Assembly: GCA_963750915.1 (NCBI GenBank)
Contig: CAVVSF010000009.1
Coordinates: forward strand, 806,001 to 870,000
Source of the DNA: DATBJJ01 sp963750915
GTDB lineage: Bacteria; Acidobacteriota; Vicinamibacteria; Vicinamibacterales; 2-12-FULL-66-21
Reading direction: 5' to 3'
Length of the DNA: 64,000 nt
Position 1 is the first letter of the stretch; each line of letters starts with the position of its first letter. Position numbers and translations under genes: made by a program. Shown here piece after piece: positions 33,127-41,666 of the stretch. A model generated the notes under the pieces. That model saw nothing but the letters and a program-made list of their open reading frames with translations, ran no database searches and was not told where the DNA came from.

Positions 33127-34290
33127 TCAGGTGCCGGTTGAAAATGTAATCGACCAGGGTTTCAGGGGTTCGCCATCGATCGCGGCGATCCCTTCCAGCA
33201 GCTCGACGCGGACCGTCTGCAGGCGCTCGAGCGGCTTGGCAAACTTCAGCTCGATGCCCCGGTTGCCGACGTTGTAGGCGAACGCCCAGAGCGGCGGAGG
33301 CGGCGGCGGCACCGGCTTGCCGTTGACCAGCGTCGGCACGTAGGTGATGCGGATCCGGTCCTTGAACGATCGCGCGTCCATGTCGCGCGAGAACTGGACC
33401 CGCACGATGGTTCGCAGATCGACCTCGATGTCGGCCGCGACCGGGGCGCTGAAGACCACCGTCGGTGGCGGTTCCTTCGGTGTCGGCGGCAGATCGACTT
33501 CGACCGTCGTCTCTTCCGGCGCCGTAGTCTGCTCGATCTCGCGCGCCTCGATCCATGTATGGCTGCCGTCCCGCCGCATCGTCCCGGTGACCTGGAGCCA
33601 TCGTCCAGTATCTACGCGGGCGGAGGGATCGAGTTCGAATCCCCGCCCCCGCGGCCGCAGGCCGCTGATCCAGATCGAGGCGTCGACGGACTGGAGGATG
33701 AAGTCGTACTTGGTCGGCGACGGGATGGGGGAGGCGAGGTCGGCGTGAAGGTTGCGGCCGCGGAACCGGCCGGAGACCTTGACCGATCGGTTGTCGTAAC
33801 GGCTCGGCACCAGGGCCAGGGCGCGCAGCGTCGGCGTGTCGGGATAGATCGCCTCGCCGAGCGTCGCGCCGAGGAGGACGAAGATCTGGTCCCGGCCAGG
33901 CCAGCGCCCCTGGTTGACCGTTTCGAGCAGCGGCTTGAAGTCGTAGGCGTTGAACCGCGGATCGCCGTCGCTCAGCCGTCCGAGATCCCAGAACTCGCCG
34001 CGGACCTCGCCATCGGTGCGCTGGGGCTGTTCGCGCCAGTAGACGTAGATGGCGCGGCCGCCGGCGTCCGGCGCGGGAAAGTTCGGGCCGGCCGTCGGAT
34101 CGAGGCGATAGAGGTCGCGGACCTGCTCGACCACGCCGACCAGCGCCACCTGCTTGCCGTGATAGAAGACAGGCGAAGCGCGCAGCGCGGCCGCCGTCGT
34201 GGCGTAGCGGCTCGGAGGCTGCGCCGAGGCGCTGAGGCCGAGAACCACCACCGCGGCGATTGCGACGAGCGCTCGACGTGGGTGGGGCAT
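33127..34290 (-). CDS. Secreted protein with C-terminal Ig-like domain
   Basis: 387 residues with a signal peptide (1-23, ending LSASA). Two internal segments look like OB-type or tDNA-binding-like beta folds: FYHGKQVALVGVVEQVRDLYRL and YDNRSVKVSGRFRGRNLHADL, each starting a beta barrel of the kind seen where a cofactor or ion is transferred. Residues about 270-387 are an Ig-like domain of the Big_5/SbsA type (VVFSAPVAADIEVDLRTIVRVQFSRDMDARSFKDRIRITY ... WSITFSTGT). Polyproline linkers separate them. Function unknown; probably surface or periplasmic. It is transcribed away from rex. Confidence 0.7.
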   Translation of the reverse strand: MPHPRRALVAIAAVVVLGLSASAQPPSRYATTAAALRASPVFYHGKQVALVGVVEQVRDLYRLDPTAGPNFPAPDAGGRAIYVYWREQPQRTDGEVRGEFWDLGRLSDGDPRFNAYDFKPLLETVNQGRWPGRDQIFVLLGATLGEAIYPDTPTLRALALVPSRYDNRSVKVSGRFRGRNLHADLASPIPSPTKYDFILQSVDASIWISGLRPRGRGFELDPSARVDTGRWLQVTGTMRRDGSHTWIEAREIEQTTAPEETTVEVDLPPTPKEPPPTVVFSAPVAADIEVDLRTIVRVQFSRDMDARSFKDRIRITYVPTLVNGKPVPPPPPPLWAFAYNVGNRGIELKFAKPLERLQTVRVELLEGIAAIDGEPLKPWSITFSTGT

Positions 34291-34391
34291 ATGGGGAAAT
34301 GATAGAGCAAGACATTCGATTGCCGAGTGCAGACTGAAGATTGAAGATTGGATTGACGATTGGGCGCGCGCCGGACCGCGCCGGACCGGGT

Positions 34392-34397
34392 TATCAT
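34392..34397 (+). promoter_or_regulatory. -10 hexamer of rex-moaC unit
   Basis: TATCAT ends 9 nt before the GTG start of rex; leaderless type. A short purine-rich direct repeat (GATTGAAGATTGGATTGACGATT) starts about 34339. Confidence 0.45.
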
Positions 34398-34406
34398 CAC
34401 AAGCTT

Positions 34407-35087
34407 GTGAAGAAAGAGAACAAAGGCGGGGCGCCGGCGGTCAGGACCGCGGCCGATGCCATCTCCGAGCTCACGACCAACCGGCTGTCGGTCTACCTGC
34501 GGTGCCTCAACGTCCTCGACGCCGCCGGGGTGCGGACCGTGTCGTCCGGGACGCTGGCGGACCAGTTCCACCTCAACGCGGCGCAGATTCGCAAGGATCT
34601 CGCCTACTTCGGTGAGTTCGGCGTCCGTGGCGTCGGCTACTACGTCAAGGAGCTGCGCCGGCACCTCCGCCAGATTCTCGGCATCGACAAGGCGGTGCGG
34701 GTCGCGATCATGGGCGCGGGCAATCTCGGGCTCGCGCTCGCCGACTATCCCGGTTTTCGCGACGAGGGCTTCGAGATCGCAGCCATGTTCGACACCACCC
34801 GCGACAAGATCGGTCAGCGCTCGCGCAGCGGCGTGCCGATCCACGATGCTCGTGACTTCCGCAGCGTCATCAAGCGCGAGCGGATCACGATCGCGGTCAT
34901 CGCCGTCCCGGCCGACGCTGCCCAGGGCGTCGTCAACACCGTTGTCGCCGCCGGCGTGAAGGCGATCCTCAACTTCTCGCCCGGCAAACCGCAGGTGCCG
35001 CCGGACGTGAAGCTGAAGAGCGTCGACCTGACGGTCTCGCTCGAGTCGCTGTCGTTTTTCCTGGCGCAAGGAGAGGCCGATGGCTAA
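34407..35087 (+). CDS. rex: Redox-sensing transcriptional repressor Rex
   Basis: 226 residues from GTG 34407; the frame is open 66 nt further up, but that part would cover the promoter. An N-terminal winged helix (ISELTTNRLSVYLRCLNVLDAAG, SSGTLADQFHLNAAQIRKDLAYFGEFGVRGVGYYVKEL) binds DNA; the Rossmann domain (VAIMGAGNLGLALADYPGF) binds NAD(H), and the C-terminal domain-swap helix LESLSFFLAQGE completes the family architecture. Rex senses the NADH/NAD+ ratio and represses respiration and fermentation genes. It overlaps moaC by 8 nt, so the two are translated from one mRNA. Confidence 0.95.
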   Translation: MKKENKGGAPAVRTAADAISELTTNRLSVYLRCLNVLDAAGVRTVSSGTLADQFHLNAAQIRKDLAYFGEFGVRGVGYYVKELRRHLRQILGIDKAVRVAIMGAGNLGLALADYPGFRDEGFEIAAMFDTTRDKIGQRSRSGVPIHDARDFRSVIKRERITIAVIAVPADAAQGVVNTVVAAGVKAILNFSPGKPQVPPDVKLKSVDLTVSLESLSFFLAQGEADG

Positions 35088-35586
35088 ACGGCGGTCGCCG
35101 CGGCTGTCGCACGTCGATCGGAAAGGCGCGGTCCGCATGGTGGACGTTTCGGCGAAGCCGGCGACCGCGCGGGAGGCCGTCGCCCGCGGCCGGATCAGCA
35201 TGTCGCCGGCGGCGCTGCGGCTGGTGCGGGCCGGGAGCCTGAAGAAGGGGGATCCGCTGCAGACGGCGCGGCTGGCCGGCATCATGGCGGCGAAGCAGAC
35301 CTCGGCGCTGATCCCGCTGTGCCATCCGCTGCCGCTCAGCCACGTCGACGTCGTCCTGACGCCGGACCGCCGCGGCTACGTGATCGAGAGCCGCGTCCGC
35401 ACGACCGATCGGACCGGCGTCGAGATGGAAGCGCTGACCGCCGTCGCCGTCGCGGCGCTGACCATTTACGACATGGTGAAGGCGGTCGATCGCACGATGA
35501 CGATTTGCGAGATCGCGGTGGCCGAGAAGCGCGGCGGCGCCAGCGGCGACTACGTCCGCGGCGGCCGGCGTCGGCCCGGGCGGTGA
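35080..35586 (+). CDS. moaC: Cyclic pyranopterin monophosphate synthase MoaC
   Basis: 168 residues. Family segments in order: RLSHVDRKGAVRMVDVSAKPATAREAVARG, AARLAGIMAAKQTSALIPLCHPLPLSHVDV, VRTTDRTGVEMEALTAVAVAALTIYDMVKAVDRTMTI. The catalytic lysine near KAVDR is present. MoaC makes cyclic pyranopterin monophosphate, the first stable molybdenum-cofactor precursor. No moaA or other Mo-cofactor gene is near; co-translation with Rex suggests Mo-cofactor supply is tied to redox state (inference). Confidence 0.95.
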   Translation: MAKRRSPRLSHVDRKGAVRMVDVSAKPATAREAVARGRISMSPAALRLVRAGSLKKGDPLQTARLAGIMAAKQTSALIPLCHPLPLSHVDVVLTPDRRGYVIESRVRTTDRTGVEMEALTAVAVAALTIYDMVKAVDRTMTICEIAVAEKRGGASGDYVRGGRRRPGR

Positions 35587-35602
35587 ACCGCATCCCGCGC
35601 GC

Positions 35603-36580
35603 GTGAACATCCTCATCTGCATTCACAGCCCGGTCGCGATGTGGACGGTGCCGCCGGCGGCTGTGGCGCGGCTGCGGGCAGAGTTTCCGGCCCACACGTT
35701 CCAGCACGCGACCGACGACGCCGGCTGCCTCGACATGATCGCGGGCGCCGAGATCGCGTTCATGGGACAGATCAGCCCGGCGCAGCTGGCGGCGGCGACG
35801 CGGCTGCGGTGGATTCACAGCCCGGCGGCCGGCATCGGCGGGATGTTGTTTCCGGCGATGCTGGCGAGCCCGGTCACGTTGACGAACTCGCGCGGTATGT
35901 CCGCGGCGACGATCTCCGAGCACGTACTGGCCGTGACGCTCGCGTTCTTCCGGCGGCTGCCGCAGGCTTTCCGGAGCCAGGCGGCGAAGGACTGGGCGCA
36001 GGACGCGATCGGCGCCGCCGGCAATCGGACCGTCGCCGGTTCGCGCGTGCTGATCGTCGGGCTCGGATCGATCGGCGGCGCCACGGCGCGTCGATTCGCA
36101 TCGCTCGGCGCGGTCGTCACCGGCGTGCGCCGCGCGGCGAGCGAGCCGGCGGAGGGCGTCCGCGCGATGCATCCACCCGACGCGCTCCTCGATCTCCTGC
36201 CCGATGCCGATGTCGTCGTCGTCTCGGCGCCGCACACGTCCTCGACGCGAGGCCTCATCGGCCGGCGCGAGCTCGCGGCGATGACTCGCGACGCAATCCT
36301 CGTCAACGTCAGCCGCGGGCAGCTTGTGGACGAGGCCGCCCTCGTCGACGCGCTCCGGAGCGGCGCCATCGCCGGCGCGGCGCTCGACGTCTTCCAGGAC
36401 GAGCCGCTTCCGCCCGAGCATCCGCTCTGGACGCTGCCCAACGCGCTCATCACTCCACACACGGCCGGATTTCGCCGCGATCACTGGGACGCCGCGATCG
36501 ATCTCTTCGCCGACAACCTCCGCCGGTTCGAGCGCGGCGAGACGCTCATCAACCTCGTCGACAAGCACGCGGGGTATTAG
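35603..36580 (+). CDS. D-2-hydroxyacid dehydrogenase family protein
   Basis: 325 residues from the GTG at 35603, 16 nt after moaC. The NAD-binding domain has VLIVGLGSIGGATARRF; the catalytic set is arginine in ILVNVSRGQLVDE, glutamate in FQDEPLP and histidine in LITPHTAGFRRDH. A NSRGMSAATISEHVLA segment precedes the cofactor domain. These enzymes reduce 2-keto acids to D-2-hydroxy acids with NAD(P)H. The substrate (glyoxylate, hydroxypyruvate, phosphoglycerate-like) is not determinable. Third gene of the rex unit, consistent with an NADH-linked role. Confidence 0.9.
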   Translation: MNILICIHSPVAMWTVPPAAVARLRAEFPAHTFQHATDDAGCLDMIAGAEIAFMGQISPAQLAAATRLRWIHSPAAGIGGMLFPAMLASPVTLTNSRGMSAATISEHVLAVTLAFFRRLPQAFRSQAAKDWAQDAIGAAGNRTVAGSRVLIVGLGSIGGATARRFASLGAVVTGVRRAASEPAEGVRAMHPPDALLDLLPDADVVVVSAPHTSSTRGLIGRRELAAMTRDAILVNVSRGQLVDEAALVDALRSGAIAGAALDVFQDEPLPPEHPLWTLPNALITPHTAGFRRDHWDAAIDLFADNLRRFERGETLINLVDKHAGY

Positions 36581-36587
36581 GTTCCGG

Positions 36588-36745
36588 GGCTCGGGGCTCG
36601 GGGCTCGGGGCTCGGCTCCCGCTCGGTACGTAGGGCGGGGCTTCAGCCTCGCCGCGCCGCGGAGCTGAAGCTCCGCGCCACGACGGGACCGGACAGACCG
36701 GACAACCGGACAACCGGGCGACCGGACAACCGCCCAACCGGACAC
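36588..36745. repeat. Composite repeat: GGGGCTC tandem, GCGGAGC palindrome, ACCGGACA tandem
   Basis: Three blocks fill the gap before the acyl-CoA ligase: four GGGGCTC heptamers (36591-36616), a perfect GCGGAGCTGAAGCTCCGC palindrome at 36659-36676, and about eight imperfect CGGACAAC/CGACCGG octamers at 36688-36743. The ligase promoter lies directly behind. Confidence 0.75.
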
Positions 36746-36746
36746 G

Positions 36747-36752
36747 TATAAT
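36747..36752 (+). promoter_or_regulatory. -10 hexamer TATAAT of acyl-CoA ligase gene
   Basis: Consensus TATAAT ends 6 nt before the GTG at 36759; the transcript should start at or very near the start codon. Confidence 0.6.
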
Positions 36753-36758
36753 CCCCCC

Positions 36759-38600
36759 GTGCCTGCGTTGCCAGCCTCGGTAGCCGAGCCGGACGTGATG
36801 CTTGCGACCATCGCGGACCTGCCGTTCCATGCGATGGGCCGGTTTCCGAAGGACCGCGTCATCGGCCGGTGCCGCAACGGCGGCGTCGATTACCTGTCGA
36901 GCAAGGAGTTCTTCGAGCGCATCCGCGACGTATCGCTGGGCTTGACGGCGCTCGGCATCGGCGCCGGCGATCGTGTCGTGCTCCTGGCAGAGAGCCGGCC
37001 GGAATGGTTGATTGCGGACCTGGCCATCCTGACGGCCGGCGGCGTCACCGTGCCGATCTATTCGACGCTGCCAGCGCAGCAGGCGCGCTACATCCTGAAC
37101 GACGCCGGCGCCAGGGCGGCGATCGTCTCGACTCGCGAGCAGCTCGAAAAGATTCAGAAGGTCCGCCACCAGCTGCCGAATCTTGCTGCCGTCGTCCTGA
37201 TCGAAGGCTGGACCGAGCAGGACAGTCCCTCGGTGATGTCGTTCGAGGCGCTGGAGGCGCGCGGCCACGCGCGCATGACGGCGGAGTGGGGATCCGGCCG
37301 CGAGTATCGTGAAGCGGCGCGACAGATCTCGCCGGATCGGCTCGCCACGATCATCTACACCTCGGGGACGACGGGCGAGCCGAAGGGCGTGATGCTCTCG
37401 CACGCCAACCTCGTCTCGAACCTGATCGGCGGCGCCGACGCCCTGCAGCTGTCGCAGGCGGACGTCGCGCTGTCTTTCCTGCCGCTCAGTCACGCGTTCG
37501 AGCGGATGGTGGCCTACATCTACCTGTTCTCCGGCGTCACCGTCGCCTTCGCCGAGTCGCTCGATACGCTGGCCCGCGACATCGGCGGCGTGCGGCCGAC
37601 GCTCCTGACCGGGGTGCCGCGGGTGTTCGAGAAACTGCACGCGCGGATCATGGAGAAGGGGCGGGCCGAGCCGGGGATCAAAGCCGCGATCTTCCGCTGG
37701 GCGGTGCACGCCGGCGAGGCGCGCGGCCATGCCGAACTGCGCGGCCGCTCCGCCGGCCTGATCGCCCGGCTCCAGGCAAAGCTCGCCGACCGGCTCGTCT
37801 TCCGCAAGATCCGCCAGAACCTCGGCGATCGCGTCCGCTACCTCGTCTCGGGCAGCGCGCCGCTGTCGATGGACATCGCCGAGTTCTTCCAGGGCGTCGG
37901 CCTGCCGATCATCGAGGGCTACGGCCTGACCGAGACGTCGCCGATCCTGACGGTGAACCCGCCCGACGCGCCGCGCGTCGGCACCGTCGGAAAAGCGCTT
38001 CCCGGCGTCGAGCTGCGGATCGCGGACGATGGCGAGATTCTCGCCCGCGGTCCGAACATCATGGCCGGCTACTACAACAAGCCCGAGGCGTCGGCCGACG
38101 CTCTCAAGGACGGCTGGTTCCACACCGGCGACATCGGCACCATCGACGAGCACGGCTACCTGACGATCACCGATCGCAAGAAGGATCTCATCGTCACCGC
38201 CGGCGGCAAGAAGATCGCGCCGCAGCCGATCGAGGCGGTGCTGAAGCGGAACCCGCTGGTGTCGGAGGCGGTGCTGCTCGGCGACCGCCAGAAGTTCGCC
38301 GCGGTGTTGATCGTGCCGGCGATGCCGGCGCTGCAGCAGCGCCTCTCCGAGCTCGGCAAGCCGCCCGTGACGCAAAAAGACGTCGCCGATCGCGCCGACG
38401 TCCTCGGCCTCTATGGCGAGATCGTCGACGCGCTGAACCGCGAGCTGGCGCAGTTCGAGCGGATCAAGAAGATCGCCATCCTGCCCGTCGAGTTCAGCGT
38501 CGAGACGGGGGAGCTGACGCCGACGCTGAAAGTGAAGCGCAAGGTCGTCGCGGAACGGCATCGCGACGTCATCGACCGCATCTACCGCGACGACAACTGA
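36759..38600 (+). CDS. Long-chain fatty-acid-CoA ligase
   Basis: 613 residues. The adenylate-forming marks are all present: P-loop IIYTSGTTGEPKGVMLSH, GYGLTETSPILTVNP, GWFHTGDIGTID, ITDRKKDLIVTAGGKKIAPQPIE, and the C-terminal catalytic lysine region (LTPTLKVKRKVV). Length and the insertion between about 245 and 330 fit the FadD15/long-chain acyl-CoA synthetase group. It activates fatty acids with ATP and CoA for membrane lipid or beta-oxidation use. Monocistronic, leaderless promoter, followed by two GCGGAGC palindromes. Confidence 0.93.
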   Translation: MPALPASVAEPDVMLATIADLPFHAMGRFPKDRVIGRCRNGGVDYLSSKEFFERIRDVSLGLTALGIGAGDRVVLLAESRPEWLIADLAILTAGGVTVPIYSTLPAQQARYILNDAGARAAIVSTREQLEKIQKVRHQLPNLAAVVLIEGWTEQDSPSVMSFEALEARGHARMTAEWGSGREYREAARQISPDRLATIIYTSGTTGEPKGVMLSHANLVSNLIGGADALQLSQADVALSFLPLSHAFERMVAYIYLFSGVTVAFAESLDTLARDIGGVRPTLLTGVPRVFEKLHARIMEKGRAEPGIKAAIFRWAVHAGEARGHAELRGRSAGLIARLQAKLADRLVFRKIRQNLGDRVRYLVSGSAPLSMDIAEFFQGVGLPIIEGYGLTETSPILTVNPPDAPRVGTVGKALPGVELRIADDGEILARGPNIMAGYYNKPEASADALKDGWFHTGDIGTIDEHGYLTITDRKKDLIVTAGGKKIAPQPIEAVLKRNPLVSEAVLLGDRQKFAAVLIVPAMPALQQRLSELGKPPVTQKDVADRADVLGLYGEIVDALNRELAQFERIKKIAILPVEFSVETGELTPTLKVKRKVVAERHRDVIDRIYRDDN

Positions 38601-38630
38601 GGGGAGTTTGGGTGGGGTGGCGGAGTTGCG

Positions 38631-38704
38631 GCGGAGCTGAAGCTCCGCCCTACGTACGCCGGTAACGTAACGCGGAGTACGTAGCGCGGAGCTTTAGCTC
38701 CGCG
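38631..38704. repeat. Two GCGGAGC palindromes
   Basis: GCGGAGCTGAAGCTCCGC at 38631-38648 and CGCGGAGCTTTAGCTCCGCG at 38685-38704 flank about 36 nt containing two inverted TACGTA units. The pair lies between the convergent ligase and signal peptidase genes and may serve as a bidirectional terminator or paired REP (BIME-like). Confidence 0.78.
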
Positions 38705-38714
38705 ATTCCGCGAT

Positions 38715-39449
38715 CTAAAACAGCCGCGCGTGCGGCAGCGGCCACCACCGCAGCTGGACCTTGCCGATGATGTACTTCTTCGGCACCCAGCGCCAGTGAC
38801 GGCTGTCGGAGCTGTTGTTGCGGTGATCGCCCATCACGAAGTACATCCCCTCGGGCACGACTTCGGGGCCCCAGTCCTCGTGGCTGCGATACTCGCTCGG
38901 CACGTATTCGTCGTTGATCGGGATGTCGTTGCGGTAGACCCGGCCGCCGACGATCCGCACCTGGTCGCTTTCCTTGGCGATGACCCGCTTGACGAACGAC
39001 TTCTCCGGGTTGAGCGGGTAGTAGAGCATGACGATGTCGCCGATCTGCGGATCCTCGAAGAACTTGTAGGACGCCTTGTTGACGATCAGGCGATCCTGAT
39101 CCGCAAGCGTCGGCGCCATGCTCTGTCCTTCGACCCGCGCGACCTGGAAGCCGAACGTGACGATCAGCGTCGCATAGACCGCGGCCGAGGCCAGCGTCTT
39201 CAGCCAGGCGACGACTTCTTCCGCGACCCGGCCGGCGACCGTCGGCCCTTCCTGTTGTGACGCAATGGCCGGCACGTGCTGGACCATCGGCGCCAGCACC
39301 GGCAGCGCCGCGAGCTCGGTGCTCGGGGGCGGCGGTTCGTGAGGCGGCGGCGCCGGCGGCTCCGGAATGCGGAAATCGGCCTCGTTGATCCGGAAGCTGT
39401 CGGCGTCCGGCGAGGGCGGGGGCTTGTAGGGATCGTACGGATCGTTCAT
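38715..39449 (-). CDS. lepB: Signal peptidase I
   Basis: 244 residues. After a long proline-rich cytoplasmic N-terminus (1-70) there is one membrane helix (about 82-103) and the catalytic domain with S110 in EGQSMAPTL and K154 in SFVKRVIA, plus GDHRNNSSDSRHWRWVPKKYIIGK. It cleaves signal peptides of Sec-exported proteins on the outer face of the inner membrane. Its start overlaps the LytTR regulator's stop by 4 nt, so it is the last gene of a sensor-regulator operon, an unusual place for lepB. Proline-rich N-terminal extension is longer than normal. Confidence 0.93.
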   Translation of the reverse strand: MNDPYDPYKPPPSPDADSFRINEADFRIPEPPAPPPHEPPPPSTELAALPVLAPMVQHVPAIASQQEGPTVAGRVAEEVVAWLKTLASAAVYATLIVTFGFQVARVEGQSMAPTLADQDRLIVNKASYKFFEDPQIGDIVMLYYPLNPEKSFVKRVIAKESDQVRIVGGRVYRNDIPINDEYVPSEYRSHEDWGPEVVPEGMYFVMGDHRNNSSDSRHWRWVPKKYIIGKVQLRWWPLPHARLF

Positions 39450-40240
39450 AGCTTCAGATACTCACGCAGACGCTTCGTCTGCGACCGGCTGACGGGAATC
39501 TCGCTCCCTTTCGCGTCCTTCATCTTCAGGATGAAGTTGCGGCTGAACCACGGGACGATCTCGCGAATCTTGTTGATATTCACGAGGTGCGACCGGTGCA
39601 CTCGCCAGAATACCTCAGGGTCGAGCCTGGCCTGCAATTCATCCAGTGTCCGATAGTTAGACGTTCCTGACAAGCTGTTCGTTACCACCGTTATAACGTC
39701 GTCTTCGACCGAGGCGTGGACGACCTCGTCGGCGTGGATCAGCAGGAAGCGGTCCGCGACCTTGACCGCGAGCTGCTCGCGCCGGCCCTGCCGCTCTCCG
39801 AGCAGCTGCAGCACACGGTCGAGGTTGCTGGGACCATTGCCGGGACCACGGTGGGCCTGCATCCGCCGGCGCACCTTGTCGATCGCCGTCGTGAGCCGAG
39901 TCACCTCCACTGGCTTGAGCAGATAGTCGACCGCGTTGACGTCGAACGCCTCGATCGCGTGGCGGTCGTAGGCGGTGACGAACACCAGGTGCGAGTCCGA
40001 GGGCCCGGCCAGCAGCCGCCGCGCCACTTCGAAGCCGGTCAGCCCCGGCATCTGGACGTCCAGCATCACGAGATCGGGGTTGTGCTCGGCGATCAGCCGC
40101 AGCGCTTCGGGGCCGTCCTCGGCCTGCGCGACGATCTCGATCCCGGGAATCTGCTCGAGGAGAAAGCACAACTCCTCGCGGGCCAGCTGCTCGTCGTCGA
40201 CAACGACGGCGCGGAGCATCTCGCTTTCAGCGCCGTTCAT
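39446..40240 (-). CDS. LytTR-family response regulator
   Basis: 264 residues. Receiver domain 1-125 has the acidic pair in VVVDDEQLAREEL, the phosphorylation site D61 in LVMLDVQMPG, T89 in FVTAYD and K109 in LLKP. The LytTR DNA-binding domain covers about 160-264 (DRFLLIHADEVVHASVEDDVITVVT, FWRVHRSHLVNINKIREIVPWFSRNFILKMKDAKGSEIPVSRSQTKRLREYL). Overlaps both neighbours by 4 nt (sensor upstream, lepB downstream). The partner sensor is the LytS-like kinase; the target genes are unknown but may include this operon. Confidence 0.93.
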   Translation of the reverse strand: MNGAESEMLRAVVVDDEQLAREELCFLLEQIPGIEIVAQAEDGPEALRLIAEHNPDLVMLDVQMPGLTGFEVARRLLAGPSDSHLVFVTAYDRHAIEAFDVNAVDYLLKPVEVTRLTTAIDKVRRRMQAHRGPGNGPSNLDRVLQLLGERQGRREQLAVKVADRFLLIHADEVVHASVEDDVITVVTNSLSGTSNYRTLDELQARLDPEVFWRVHRSHLVNINKIREIVPWFSRNFILKMKDAKGSEIPVSRSQTKRLREYLKL

Positions 40241-41553
40241 GCCGAGATCCTCGTCGGGACGACCAGTTCCGGGATGACGATCCGGGCACAGGTACCTTCC
40301 CCGGGTACGCTGTCGAGCTGGAGCTGGTAGTTGGTGCCGTAGATCACGCGAAGACGCTCGTTGACATTCTTGAGGCCGATGCCGCTGCCCGACTCCGTCC
40401 CGGTCAGGCTGCGGGTGACGCCGACGCCGTTGTCGATGATGTCGATGATGGTGTGGCCGTCGCGGCGGCTGCTGCGGATTTCGATCCGGCCCTCGCCGAT
40501 CTTCGGCGACAGCCCGTGCTTGATCGAGTTCTCGACCAGCGGCTGCAGCAGCATGCTCGGCACGACCACATCCAGCGTGCCGGGGTCGATCGCCTTTTCA
40601 ATCATCAACTTCGGCCCGAAGCGCACGGCTTCGATGTCGAGATACTCGTCGATCGCTTCGAGCTCTTCCCGCAGCGTGACGAAGTGCTCCTGGGCGCGGA
40701 GCAGCCGCCGCAGCAGCCCCGACAGCTTCACGATCAGGGTCCGCGCGGTTTCCGGCTGCGACCGGATCAGCGACGAAATCGACGTCAGCGTGTTGAACAG
40801 GAAGTGCGGGTTGATCTGGTTCGCCAGCGCCTGCACCCGCGCCGCCATCAACAGCTTCTCCTGTTCCTGCAGCCGATGCTCGATCCGGGCGCTGTTCCAG
40901 ATCTTGATCGGGATCGCGACGCACAGCACCGTCGTCAGGATGACGAGGCCGAGGAACCAGGGTGTCGGCGGCACGTGGTAGAAGATGTGCGGCCAGCGCT
41001 GGCCGATGAAGTTGCGCAGGAGCTCGAGGCTGATCGGCGCCGCGAGCATCAGCACCACCCAGTCGATCTGCATCCGCCGCACGAGCCGCCAGACGTAGCG
41101 GTGCAGGTCGGTGAAGAACAGCGGCGAGAAGTGCCAGATGGCTTCCTTCGGGCAGATCTCGCGCAGGCCGCCGCCGGCGAAGCCGCAGCCAATCGCGAAC
41201 GGCACGGCGATCCACTCACCGGCGATGAGGGCCGGGGTCGAGGTCATCGCCCCGACGATGGCGCCGGCATAGGGGCCCGCCAGCAGCCCGGCCAGGAACG
41301 CGCCCGATAGCGTCAGGTCGAAGGCCTCGTAGTCGAGGAGCAGCCGGGCGACGACGCCTGCCGTGAGCGGGACGCCGAGGCTCGCGGCGAACACCAGCCG
41401 TTCGGGCCAGTCGCGCTTCTCGGTCAGCAGAATCCGCCTGAACCATGGAAATCGCACGAGCATGGTCGACAGCACGGCGACGACCGCGAGCTTCACCATC
41501 AGGGTGAAGAGAAGAAACTGTTCGTCCGAGAGGATTCTGGTGCCGTGCGGCAT
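40237..41553 (-). CDS. LytS-like membrane sensor histidine kinase
   Basis: 438 residues. The N-terminal half has six or so membrane helices with a 5TMR-LYT-like pattern (LTAGVVARLLLDYEAFDLTLSGAFLAGLLAGPYAGAIVGAMTSTPALIAGEW). A coiled HAMP-like linker leads to the His_kinase/HATPase part: phospho-acceptor H250 in NQINPHFLFNTLTSI, and N-box LLQPLVENSIKHGL, G-boxes IIDIIDNGVGV and GIGLKNVNERL. It phosphorylates the LytTR regulator whose start overlaps its stop. TATAGT on the minus strand (41585-41590) is a possible -10, 31 nt upstream. By family it senses cell-envelope state or small metabolites. Confidence 0.9.
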   Translation of the reverse strand: MPHGTRILSDEQFLLFTLMVKLAVVAVLSTMLVRFPWFRRILLTEKRDWPERLVFAASLGVPLTAGVVARLLLDYEAFDLTLSGAFLAGLLAGPYAGAIVGAMTSTPALIAGEWIAVPFAIGCGFAGGGLREICPKEAIWHFSPLFFTDLHRYVWRLVRRMQIDWVVLMLAAPISLELLRNFIGQRWPHIFYHVPPTPWFLGLVILTTVLCVAIPIKIWNSARIEHRLQEQEKLLMAARVQALANQINPHFLFNTLTSISSLIRSQPETARTLIVKLSGLLRRLLRAQEHFVTLREELEAIDEYLDIEAVRFGPKLMIEKAIDPGTLDVVVPSMLLQPLVENSIKHGLSPKIGEGRIEIRSSRRDGHTIIDIIDNGVGVTRSLTGTESGSGIGLKNVNERLRVIYGTNYQLQLDSVPGEGTCARIVIPELVVPTRISA

Positions 41554-41654
41554 GGGTGTGGCGCTGGGGCGCGCTCGACACGTAACTATAGCATTTCCTG
41601 ATAGTTGGACGGCCGGCCGCCGGTTTCCGTGTTCATTTTCGCTGGCCCAGCTGA

Positions 41655-41660
41655 TATGAT
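41655..41660 (+). promoter_or_regulatory. -10 hexamer of nuoI-like gene
   Basis: TATGAT ends 6 nt before the ATG at 41667; no Shine-Dalgarno; leaderless type. Confidence 0.5.
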
Positions 41661-41666
41661 GCGGGC

